A DNA stretch of 64,000 nucleotides from Sulfuritalea sp. Lineage in GTDB: Bacteria > Pseudomonadota > Gammaproteobacteria > Burkholderiales > Rhodocyclaceae. How positions within the stretch are numbered: the first letter of the stretch is position 1; every line of letters starts with the position of its first letter. A program made the translations under genes and the position numbers. Below, in pieces: positions 7,886-17,422 of the stretch. The stretch spans positions 310,001 to 374,000 of the forward strand of contig JADJVS010000014.1 in the NCBI GenBank assembly GCA_016710465.1. Reading direction: 5' to 3'. Below the pieces are notes generated by a model. That model was not told the origin of the DNA. It made no database searches and was given only the letters and a program-made list of their open reading frames with translations.

Positions 7886-8254
7886 ATGAACAATCCCGTC
7901 GGCTGGTTTGAGATCTACGTCCAGGACATGGAGCGGGCCAGGACCTTCTACGAAGCGGTGCTCGGCGTTCGGCTTTCGCGGCTCGATAGCCCCGGCATGG
8001 ACATGCTGGCGTTTCCCATGAATCAGCAGGGCTACGGCGCCTCGGGGGCGCTGGTGAAGATGCCGGGCTGCGCATCGGGCGGCAACAGCGTGCTCGCCTA
8101 TTTCAGTTGCGCGGATTGCGCCGTCGAGGCGGCGCGGGTGGTCGCCGCCGGCGGCGGTTTGCAGAAGGAGAAGATTTCCATCGGGCAATACGGATTCATC
8201 GCCCTGGCCTTCGATACCGAGGGCAACATGTTCGGCCTGCATTCGATGCAATAA
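7886..8254 (+). CDS. VOC-family (glyoxalase-like) protein
   Basis: 122 residues with a single vicinal-oxygen-chelate module: the opening FEIYVQDMERARTFYEAVLG and closing FIALAFDTEGNMFGLHS are characteristic. Such proteins bind a metal and act as lyases, dioxygenases or antibiotic-binding proteins; the substrate cannot be read from sequence. The start has AAAGGAAG upstream. Cytosolic. Confidence 0.85.
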   Translation: MNNPVGWFEIYVQDMERARTFYEAVLGVRLSRLDSPGMDMLAFPMNQQGYGASGALVKMPGCASGGNSVLAYFSCADCAVEAARVVAAGGGLQKEKISIGQYGFIALAFDTEGNMFGLHSMQ

Positions 8255-8290
8255 GTCGGGCGGGCCTTCGGTCCCTGGCCGTTTCCGCCC

Positions 8291-8776
8291 GTGAAAGCCG
8301 CCCTCTACCTCCTTGCCGGCCTTCTGGTTCTGGTTGCCATCCTGGTCCAGCTTGGCGCGCTGCGCGGCAGCCGGCCGGCGGATCTCGGCGTCATCAACGG
8401 CCGGCTCAAGCCACCCTCTTCGACGCCCAACAGCGTTTCCAGCCAGGCGGCGCTGTACCCTGATCACCCGCAGCGCACCTATGCCGACATCGCGCCGCTA
8501 CCCTTGAAGAACGCCTCGGGCCCCGCCTCGATCCAGGCGCTGGCGGCGCTATTGGGCACCATGCCGGGGACCACGGTGGTGGAACAGCGGTCGGACTACC
8601 TGCGTGCCGAGGCCGAAACGCGCTGGCTGAAATTCACCGACGACGTCGAATTCTGGTTCAACCCGGTGCGCGGCGTGGTCGAGCTGCGCGGCGCCAGCCG
8701 CCTGGGGCGCCGTGATTTCGGGGTGAACCGGCAGCGCATCGAAGCGATCCGCAGCGCCTACCTGGCGCGGGGGTGA
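8291..8776 (+). CDS. DUF1499 domain protein
   Basis: 161 residues from a GTG start. One N-terminal hydrophobic segment (residues 4-22) is followed by the DUF1499 pattern: RPADLGVINGRLKPP, PNSVSSQA, a middle YLRAEAETRWLKFTDDVEFWF and the final VVELRGASRLGRRDFGVNRQRIEAIR. It is probably anchored in the inner membrane with the domain outside. The role of the family is unknown. It begins 36 bp after the VOC gene and may be cotranscribed. Confidence 0.85.
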   Translation: MKAALYLLAGLLVLVAILVQLGALRGSRPADLGVINGRLKPPSSTPNSVSSQAALYPDHPQRTYADIAPLPLKNASGPASIQALAALLGTMPGTTVVEQRSDYLRAEAETRWLKFTDDVEFWFNPVRGVVELRGASRLGRRDFGVNRQRIEAIRSAYLARG

Positions 8777-8813
8777 TGGGCTGCGCTCACCGCGCGGCGG
8801 CGCCCAGAATCCC

Positions 8814-10721
8814 TCAGGAAATCAGATCGAATCCGCCCGCCAGCGCGGACGGGCGCCAGCCCGGCAGTTCGGTGGCGGGCATGGGCAGGCCGATGCCGTT
8901 GCCCTGACCAAGCTCGCAGCCCATCTGCAGCAAGGCCTGGTGGATGCCTTCATCCTCCACACCCTCGGCGACACAATGCATCTCGAAGGCGCGGGCGAGG
9001 GCGATGATGCCCAGGACCACGGCATGGTCGCCCTTGTCGGATTGCATGTCGCGGACGAAGGATTGGTCGATCTTGAGGGTATCGACGTCAAGCTGGCTCA
9101 GGTAGGTCAGCGAGGAATAGCCGCTGCCGAAATCGTCCAGCGCGAAGCCGATGCCGAGCTCGCGGCAGGCGGCGATCAGCGCGCTGATGCGCGCGATGTC
9201 GTCGAGCGCGGCGGTTTCCAGAACCTCGATCTGCAGCCAGCGTTCGCCGGGTTGCGGGGCGTAGCGCCGCGCCTGCTCGGTGAGCTTCGGCACGAAGCCG
9301 GCGCTTTGCAGGTGATAGGCCGAAATATTGATGGCGACCTGGATGCGCAGGCCGGCCTCGCGCCAGCGCCGCAGGTGGCCGACCGCGGTGGCGATGACCC
9401 ATTCGCCCAGCTCGATTTCCAGGTCCGTGTTTTCCACCGCGCGCATGAAGTCGGCCGGCAACAGCAGCCCGCGCCGGGGATGGTTCCAGCGGATCAGCGC
9501 CTCGGCGCCGGCCAGCCGGCGCGCGGCCAGGTCCAGCTTGGGCTGGAAGTAGAGCTCGAATTCGCCGCCGGCCAGGCCCTGGCGGATCTCCTGCAGGAGC
9601 TGGTGGTGGGAACGCGCGCGACGGTCGCTGGCCGGGTCGAAAAGGTGGAAACGGTTCTTGCCGGCCAGCTTGGCCAGGTACATGGCCTGATCGGCATGCC
9701 GCACCAGGGTTTCGGCATCCTCCTCGTCGCTCGGGTAGAGCGCGACGCCGATGCTGACGGAAAGGCTCAGCGCCTGGCCATCGATCGCGATCGGCTCGCC
9801 AACCCGTTCCAGCACGCGCTGCAGGCTGCCGACGCATTCCTCGGCGGCTTCCAGGCCGACCAGCAGGACGACGAATTCGTCACCGCCAAGCCGGGCCACG
9901 GTGTCGTCCTCGCGCACCGTCTCGCGGATGCGGCGCGTCACCTCGACCAGCACCCGGTCGCCAACGGAATGGCCAAACCGGTCGTTGATCGGTTTGAAGC
10001 CGTCGAGGTCGAGGTAACAAACGGCCAGCAGCCCCTGGTCGCGCTTGGCGCGCGCCAGCGCCTGCGCCAGGCGGTCGAAGAGCAGGATGCGATTGGGCAC
10101 GCCGGTCAGCGCGTCATAGTGGGCCAGGCGCTCGAGCTGCTTTTCGTGTTCCAGGCGCGCGCGGATCTGGCGCCGCAGATCCTCCTCGCGCAGACGCCGG
10201 GCTTCGTCGCTCTTCAGTGTGCCGTGGTAGTAAAAGACGCCGGCGAGCGCGACCAGATACAACACGGTGGTGCCGATGTCGATGCCGGAGAGGGCTGATT
10301 CCGCGCCCTGGACGAAGTTGCCGGCAATGATGGCAACGATGGACGCCGCCAGCCACCACAGGCCGGTGCGCGTGCCCTTGAGGAAAAAGGCCGCCGCCGA
10401 ATGCAGGAAGAACAGCGACAGTCGACTGCCCTGCGATGGCGCGAGCAGAAAGACGGCGAAGAACAGGATGAGTCCAAGCCCCAGGGCAAGGTTGGCGACC
10501 AGCTCCACGCGGCCCGGATGGCGGCGCAGATAAAGCCAGAGAAGGGCGCCGGAGCCGGCGATCAGGAAATCGATGGCCGCCAGCGGATGCGAAATCCACC
10601 AGCGGTAGAACCCGAGCCCGCCGGCAAGCACCGCCACCAGCAGGAAGATGCCGTTGAGGAAGGCGATTTTGTTTCTCAGCGGCTGCTCGCCGCCGTTGTC
10701 CGTCGGCTCTGGAGACGTCAT
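8814..10721 (-). CDS. Membrane GGDEF-EAL cyclic-di-GMP protein
   Basis: 635 residues. The first ~170 hold about six hydrophobic segments, a membrane sensory region. A short coiled linker leads into the GGDEF domain (LTGVPNRILLFDRL at ~205; intact GGDEF at 279-283; an RxxD inhibitory site, REDD, five residues before it). The EAL domain follows (EALIRW at 407) with the DDFGSGYSSL and LKIDQSF motifs. Both catalytic signatures look complete, so it may make and degrade c-di-GMP; the net direction cannot be told. Confidence 0.92.
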   Translation of the reverse strand: MTSPEPTDNGGEQPLRNKIAFLNGIFLLVAVLAGGLGFYRWWISHPLAAIDFLIAGSGALLWLYLRRHPGRVELVANLALGLGLILFFAVFLLAPSQGSRLSLFFLHSAAAFFLKGTRTGLWWLAASIVAIIAGNFVQGAESALSGIDIGTTVLYLVALAGVFYYHGTLKSDEARRLREEDLRRQIRARLEHEKQLERLAHYDALTGVPNRILLFDRLAQALARAKRDQGLLAVCYLDLDGFKPINDRFGHSVGDRVLVEVTRRIRETVREDDTVARLGGDEFVVLLVGLEAAEECVGSLQRVLERVGEPIAIDGQALSLSVSIGVALYPSDEEDAETLVRHADQAMYLAKLAGKNRFHLFDPASDRRARSHHQLLQEIRQGLAGGEFELYFQPKLDLAARRLAGAEALIRWNHPRRGLLLPADFMRAVENTDLEIELGEWVIATAVGHLRRWREAGLRIQVAINISAYHLQSAGFVPKLTEQARRYAPQPGERWLQIEVLETAALDDIARISALIAACRELGIGFALDDFGSGYSSLTYLSQLDVDTLKIDQSFVRDMQSDKGDHAVVLGIIALARAFEMHCVAEGVEDEGIHQALLQMGCELGQGNGIGLPMPATELPGWRPSALAGGFDLIS

Positions 10722-10822
10722 GGGGCAGGGGCGACACTGCGCTGGCGGGAACAGCCCCGCGCGGGGATTCTACCGTGGCGTTCGCCCGTCCTTCGGATGC
10801 CGTGCGCATGGCTGCGCCGGGC

Positions 10823-11404
10823 TCAGTCGAAGTAGGTCCGTCCTTCTTCGAAGCGCGCGGCGAACCAGCCTTTCTTCAGGCTTTCGGTGCGCACCTTGCC
10901 GCGGCTGTTGGGTGCGTGCACGAAGCGGTCGTCGCCGATGTAGATACCGACGTGGGAATTCGGCCGGTTGCGGGTGTTGAAGAACACCAGGTCGCCGGGC
11001 TTGAGCTTTTCCGCCGGCACCGCCTTGCCTTGACGGGCCAGGTCGGCCGCCGATCCGGTGAGGCGCATGTCCGCCGATTTCTCATACACATAGCTGACCA
11101 TGCCGCTGCAATCGAGGCCGGCCTCCGGGTTCTTGCCGCCGAAGCGGTAGCCGGTCTCGATCAGGCCGAGGGCGAAGAGCACCACGTCGTTGGCCCTGGG
11201 ATTGGGCGTGGCGAGCCGGTCGACGGCACCCGGCGCCGGGCGCGTCGCCGCCGTATCGCCGGCGCCGACTCCTGGCATCCCGCCGGGAAGCCGCGAGGCC
11301 ACCGGCGCTGGATCCTGGCCGCCCAGCGGCAGCACGCCGCAGGCCGCCAGCACCAGCGTGGAACTGGCAAGCAAGGATGCAAGCGATGCGCGGGGGGCCG
11401 ACAT
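10823..11404 (-). CDS. NlpC/P60-family lipoprotein peptidase
   Basis: 193 residues. A lipoprotein signal ends in LVLAAC with the lipidated Cys at 22. The NlpC/P60 domain covers about 70-193, with catalytic Cys99 (LDCSGMVSYV), His151 (NSHVGIYIG) and His163. These enzymes cleave peptide cross-links of peptidoglycan in the periplasm. The linker at residues 46-52 reads VGAGDTA and is encoded by a copy of the dispersed 24-bp repeat. Confidence 0.9.
   Translation of the reverse strand: MSAPRASLASLLASSTLVLAACGVLPLGGQDPAPVASRLPGGMPGVGAGDTAATRPAPGAVDRLATPNPRANDVVLFALGLIETGYRFGGKNPEAGLDCSGMVSYVYEKSADMRLTGSAADLARQGKAVPAEKLKPGDLVFFNTRNRPNSHVGIYIGDDRFVHAPNSRGKVRTESLKKGWFAARFEEGRTYFD
11247..11271 (-). repeat. 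Dispersed 24-bp repeat, copy 5 (in frame in coding sequence)
   Basis: Sense-strand copy of the repeat with GCC for GCT and GATACGG for GACACGG. It is read in frame as VGAGDTA in the linker of the NlpC/P60 lipoprotein. Confidence 0.85.
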
Positions 11405-11463
11405 GCGGACAAATGTATTCCGCTAGACTCCGCCCCTTAATCCCGAGCAAGGCAGAAAACCTC

Positions 11464-12590
11464 ATGCAAATCCGCGCCGCCGTGTTGAGCCAGATGGAAC
11501 AGCCGCGCCCCTACGCGCAGACCCGCCCGATCGCCATCGAGACCGTGAGCCTTTCCGGCCCCGGCCCCAACGAGGTGCTGGTGAAGATCACCGCCGCCGG
11601 GCTGTGCCATTCGGACCTCTCCATCGTCAATGGCGACCGGCCGCGGCCGATGCCCATGGCCCTGGGCCACGAGGCCGCCGGCGTGGTCGAGGAAACCGGA
11701 CCGGGCGTCACCGACCTCAAGCGCGGCGACGCCGTGGCCCTGGTCTTCGTGCCCAGTTGCGGCCACTGCCTACCCTGCCTCGAAGGCCGCCCGGCACTGT
11801 GCGAACCGGGCGCCGTCGCCAACACCGCCGGCACCATGGTCGGCGGCCATCGTCATTTGGCGCGCGCCGACGGCTCGCCACTCAACCACCAGGTCGGCGT
11901 CTCCTGCTTCGCCGAGTATGCCGTGTGCAATCGCGGCTCGCTGGTCAAGGTGACGCCCGAGCTGCCGCAGGATGTCGCCGCCGTGTTCGGCTGCGCGGTA
12001 CTCACCGGCGTGGGCGCGGCAATCAACTCGGCGCAGGTAAGGCTGGGCCAGACGGTGGCCGTGATCGGGCTGGGCGGCGTGGGGCTTTCCGCGGTGCTGG
12101 GAGCTCTCGCCGCCGGCGCGCGCGAAGTGGTCGCCATCGACAGCCTGCCTTCCAAGCTCGATGCCGCGCTGGCGCTGGGCGCGACGCGCGCTTTTCGCGC
12201 CGACGACCCCGACCTCGTGGCCCAGGTCAAGGCGGCGACCGGCGGCGGCGTGGATATCGCCATCGAGGCCGCGAGTTCAGTCAAGGCGCTCGACGCGGCC
12301 TACAAGATCACGCGGCGCGGCGGCACGACGGTGACCTGCAGCCTGCCGCCGCCCTCGCACACCTTCAACGTGCCGGCGGTGAACCTGGTGGCCGAGGAGC
12401 GCACGCTGAAAGGCAGCTACCTCGGCTCGGCCGTGCCGGCGCGCGACATCCCGCACTACATCGCGCTGTTCCAGGCCGGTCGCCTGCCGGTGGACAAGCT
12501 GATCACCCACCGCCTGACGCTGGACCAGATCAACGAGGGCTTCGACCGCCTCGATTCGGGCGAGGCCGTGCGCCAGGTGATTTTGTTCTG

Positions 12591-12591
<1 letters not shown>
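11464..12591 (+). CDS. Zinc-dependent alcohol dehydrogenase
   Basis: 375 residues of the medium-chain dehydrogenase/reductase family. Catalytic zinc ligands are visible as AGLCHSD and GHEAAG; the structural-zinc Cys cluster is CGHCLPC...C; the Rossmann motif is VIGLGGVGLSAVLGA. It should oxidise an alcohol or reduce an aldehyde with NAD(P). The ATG at 11464 is chosen because the upstream in-frame starts lie in the promoter region of the divergent NlpC gene. Its TGA stop shares a base with the metK start. Confidence 0.9.
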
Positions 12592-13766
<1,175 letters not shown>

Positions 13767-13824
13767 CCCCTGCGCAGCAAGGCGGTCGAGCAGAAAACGC
13801 TCTCCTCGCCGCTGCGGATGGCGG
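13767..13824 (+). repeat. Post-gene repeat also found after glnA
   Basis: The bases after the metK stop (CCCTGCGCAGCAAG... and GCTCTCCTCGCCGCTGCGGA) recur after the glnA stop at 62826-62935, with an extra ~45 bp there. The shared parts are CCCTGC-CAGCAAG and AGCA-AA-ACGCT--CCTCGCCGCTGCGGATG. No clear terminator is seen here. Confidence 0.6.
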
Positions 13825-13916
13825 CACGGTGATCGAGGCCGTCGCGGGGGCGCGGGGCGGAGGAACGTGAAACCCTGACGGAGCCACGGGTCCGCCGCGA
13901 CGGCCCGAGCCCCGCA

Positions 13917-15034
<1,118 letters not shown>

Positions 15035-15035
<1 letters not shown>

Positions 15036-15340
15036 CAGCGTGCCTCTTCGTCCTTGCCGGCCGTCGCGGTCGCGCCTTCGGCCCGCGCGGCGGAGGACGC
15101 GGACGCCGGGGTGTCGGCCTTGTCGGCGGCAGGTTCGGCGCGCTCGGCCGACGCCGTCTTCCCGGCGCTGTCGGCCCCCTCCTCGCGCGTCTCGCGCGCC
15201 GTCGCCTGGTTGCGCTGCAGGCTGGCCTGGGCGGCCGGCGCAGCCTCATCGCTGGCGAGCATGCGGTTGAAAAGCACCAGTGCGAGCAGGCCCACGGCAA
15301 TCAAAATGGCATAGATGAGGCTGTAGGCCGGTTTCGCCAC
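15035..15340 (-). CDS. Small single-span membrane protein with Ala/Glu-rich tail
   Basis: 101 residues from a GTG at 15340, preceded by GAAGGAGGAG; the longer frame starting at 15394 would overlap the upstream gene. One transmembrane helix (YSLIYAILIAVGLLALVLF, residues 6-24) is followed by a low-complexity Ala/Glu/Ala-Asp tail. No family recognised. It lies between the DUF342 gene (4 bp upstream) and the serine hydrolase (1-bp overlap), so the three form one operon. Confidence 0.7.
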
Positions 15341-15344
15341 GGAC

Positions 15345-17330
15345 TTACTCCTCCTTCTTGGGCGGGGTCCAGGCAAAACGGCCGGAATCGCCATGGAACA
15401 GCCGGCTCTTCACCAGGCGCGTGTCGCGCAGCACGTGCCTCAGCTTCTTGACCTCGACCTCGGCCAGCACCGGCAGCTCGGGCGGCCCGGCAATGGTCTG
15501 CACCGCGACACTCCCGGCCACCTGCGTCACTTCGCAGGCGATGCCGGACGCAGCCTTCCCGCGCGCGGCGTCGAGTTCGGCAAGCCTGGCCTCGCGCTCG
15601 GCCAGGGCCACGTTCAGCGTGTCGATCTGCTTTTGCAGCACCTGGATTTCCCCCAGCGGCCGCGCCAGGCGTTGCGTTGCCTGCCGCCATTGCGCTTCCT
15701 GGGCCGGCGTCAAGGCCACGCCGCCTTCGCGAATGCGCTTTTCGGCGGCAAAGTAGTTGCGCAGCTCGGGCGTTGCCAGCAAGGCGTCGATCCCGCCCTG
15801 GCGATCCTTGCGCTTGGCCTTCAGCTCGTCGGCGGCCTTGGTCTCTTCGGCGTGCTGCTTGTCCAGCGCGGAAAAATCCGGCAGGCACAGATTGACCAGG
15901 CATTCGACATCGCGCCGCGATCCGCCGCGGCGGATGAGGATGCGTCGCGCGGCGATGCTGCAGGAGACGGCGTCGTCGATCTCGACCTCCTCGGCGACGA
16001 TGTCGCAGGCGATGGCGCGTCCCAGGCGCAGCTTGCCGACGACGAAAACCGAGCTTTCGGCATGGGCCGCCTGCACCTCGCACTCGCGCGCCTCGATCAC
16101 GGCGCGCGAGACGCGACCGTCTATCCGCAGCGTGCCGCCGCGGTTCTTCACCGTGCCGCCGGCGAGGTTGGCGCACAGGTGCAGCTCACCGCCGCGCGAC
16201 ACCACGCCGCCAAAGACGTCGGCATGGAAGGTCATGTTGCGGCCCTCGACGGTGCGATGCTCCTGCACCTCGCCGTGCTCCTCGTAATGGTCGCCGACCA
16301 GGATCAGGTTGCCGGTGGTGCGCTGGCTGACGCCTTCGCGATTGACGATCTTTTCGGTGACGGAAACCTGTTGTGACTTGGTGTCGATGTTGAGGAAGCC
16401 GTCGCGCGCGGCGACCAGAAACTCGCCCTTGGCATTGCGCTCGACGCGCGTGCCGGGCCCCGCCAGGTCCTCGATCTCGAAATCGCGCGGCAGCTCGGCT
16501 TCGAGCACGCTGCCGTCGATGTCGCGCCCGGGCTGGCCGAGCCGGCGCGGCATCTTCTGCAGCAAGCGGGTGCCTTCGGCAACCTGCGGAAAGTGGTTCT
16601 TGAAAAAGCCGAGGTCGATCCGCCCGTTGGCCAGGATGGCCGGCGAATCGTCGCGATGCAGCGCCAGGGTCTGTTCACGCACCGTGGCATCGGCGCCGGG
16701 CTGGGGATCGCTACGGCGGGCGATGTCGACGCGTTCGCCGAGGGCTGACTCGATGGCGGAACGCACCGTGGCGATGTCGATGCCGCTGCGCACGCCATGG
16801 AGCCACATCGCGGCAACGAACTCGTCGACGTTCAGTCGCGTCGGCGTCTGCCGCAGTTGCTTTTCATGGCCGGTGAGCCGCGGCTGGCCCTGCTCATCGG
16901 TCTCGCCGAATATCGGCACCTCGACGGTACGCTCCAGCCAGACGGGACCGAACAGGTATTCGACGCGGGCGCCGCCATCCACAACCTTCGGCGGCGTGTA
17001 GAGCGCCCGCCGATCCGGATCGAAGGTTTCGATGCCATCGGCGATGCGCACCGGCTTGCCGCCGCCGGCGTCACGGCCTTCTGCGCCGTAGAGCAGCAAT
17101 GAAAGCGCGTCGAGGTCGAGCCCGGTGAAGTAGGCGCCGGAGCTGAACACGCGATCGACGAAGCGCTGCATCTGCGTCGCGCGACCGGGAACGTCGGGCA
17201 CCACGCGCACGCCATTGGCATCGCGCGTGACGAAGTCCGGCAACAGGACGCCGCCCTCGGACAGGCTGGCGACGGTGCCGGCGGCGGGAGGCTTTTGCGA
17301 AACGGCGGGGTGTGAGTCTTTTGGCGCCAC
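15345..17330 (-). CDS. DUF342 / FapA-family protein
   Basis: 661 residues. The central part (about 230-480) has the FapA pattern: GQPGRDIDGSVLEAELP, then a beta-helix-like run of Gly-rich repeats (GGVVSRGGELHLCANLAGG, VFVVGKLRLGRAIAC). A coiled-coil segment follows (about 500-600) and a beta C-terminus. FapA-type proteins bind polymers or act in flagellar/envelope assembly; the exact role is unknown. The GTG start has GAAGGA upstream. First gene of a three-gene minus-strand operon. Confidence 0.85.
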   Translation of the reverse strand: MAPKDSHPAVSQKPPAAGTVASLSEGGVLLPDFVTRDANGVRVVPDVPGRATQMQRFVDRVFSSGAYFTGLDLDALSLLLYGAEGRDAGGGKPVRIADGIETFDPDRRALYTPPKVVDGGARVEYLFGPVWLERTVEVPIFGETDEQGQPRLTGHEKQLRQTPTRLNVDEFVAAMWLHGVRSGIDIATVRSAIESALGERVDIARRSDPQPGADATVREQTLALHRDDSPAILANGRIDLGFFKNHFPQVAEGTRLLQKMPRRLGQPGRDIDGSVLEAELPRDFEIEDLAGPGTRVERNAKGEFLVAARDGFLNIDTKSQQVSVTEKIVNREGVSQRTTGNLILVGDHYEEHGEVQEHRTVEGRNMTFHADVFGGVVSRGGELHLCANLAGGTVKNRGGTLRIDGRVSRAVIEARECEVQAAHAESSVFVVGKLRLGRAIACDIVAEEVEIDDAVSCSIAARRILIRRGGSRRDVECLVNLCLPDFSALDKQHAEETKAADELKAKRKDRQGGIDALLATPELRNYFAAEKRIREGGVALTPAQEAQWRQATQRLARPLGEIQVLQKQIDTLNVALAEREARLAELDAARGKAASGIACEVTQVAGSVAVQTIAGPPELPVLAEVEVKKLRHVLRDTRLVKSRLFHGDSGRFAWTPPKKEE

Positions 17331-17422
17331 GGGGTCCTTCGGTCCCGATCAGGGGAGGTCAAGGAAACGGGATTGAGTATCCTTGAGCCTCGGGCGCCGG
17401 TCAATGGCGCGCCCTTGCGACG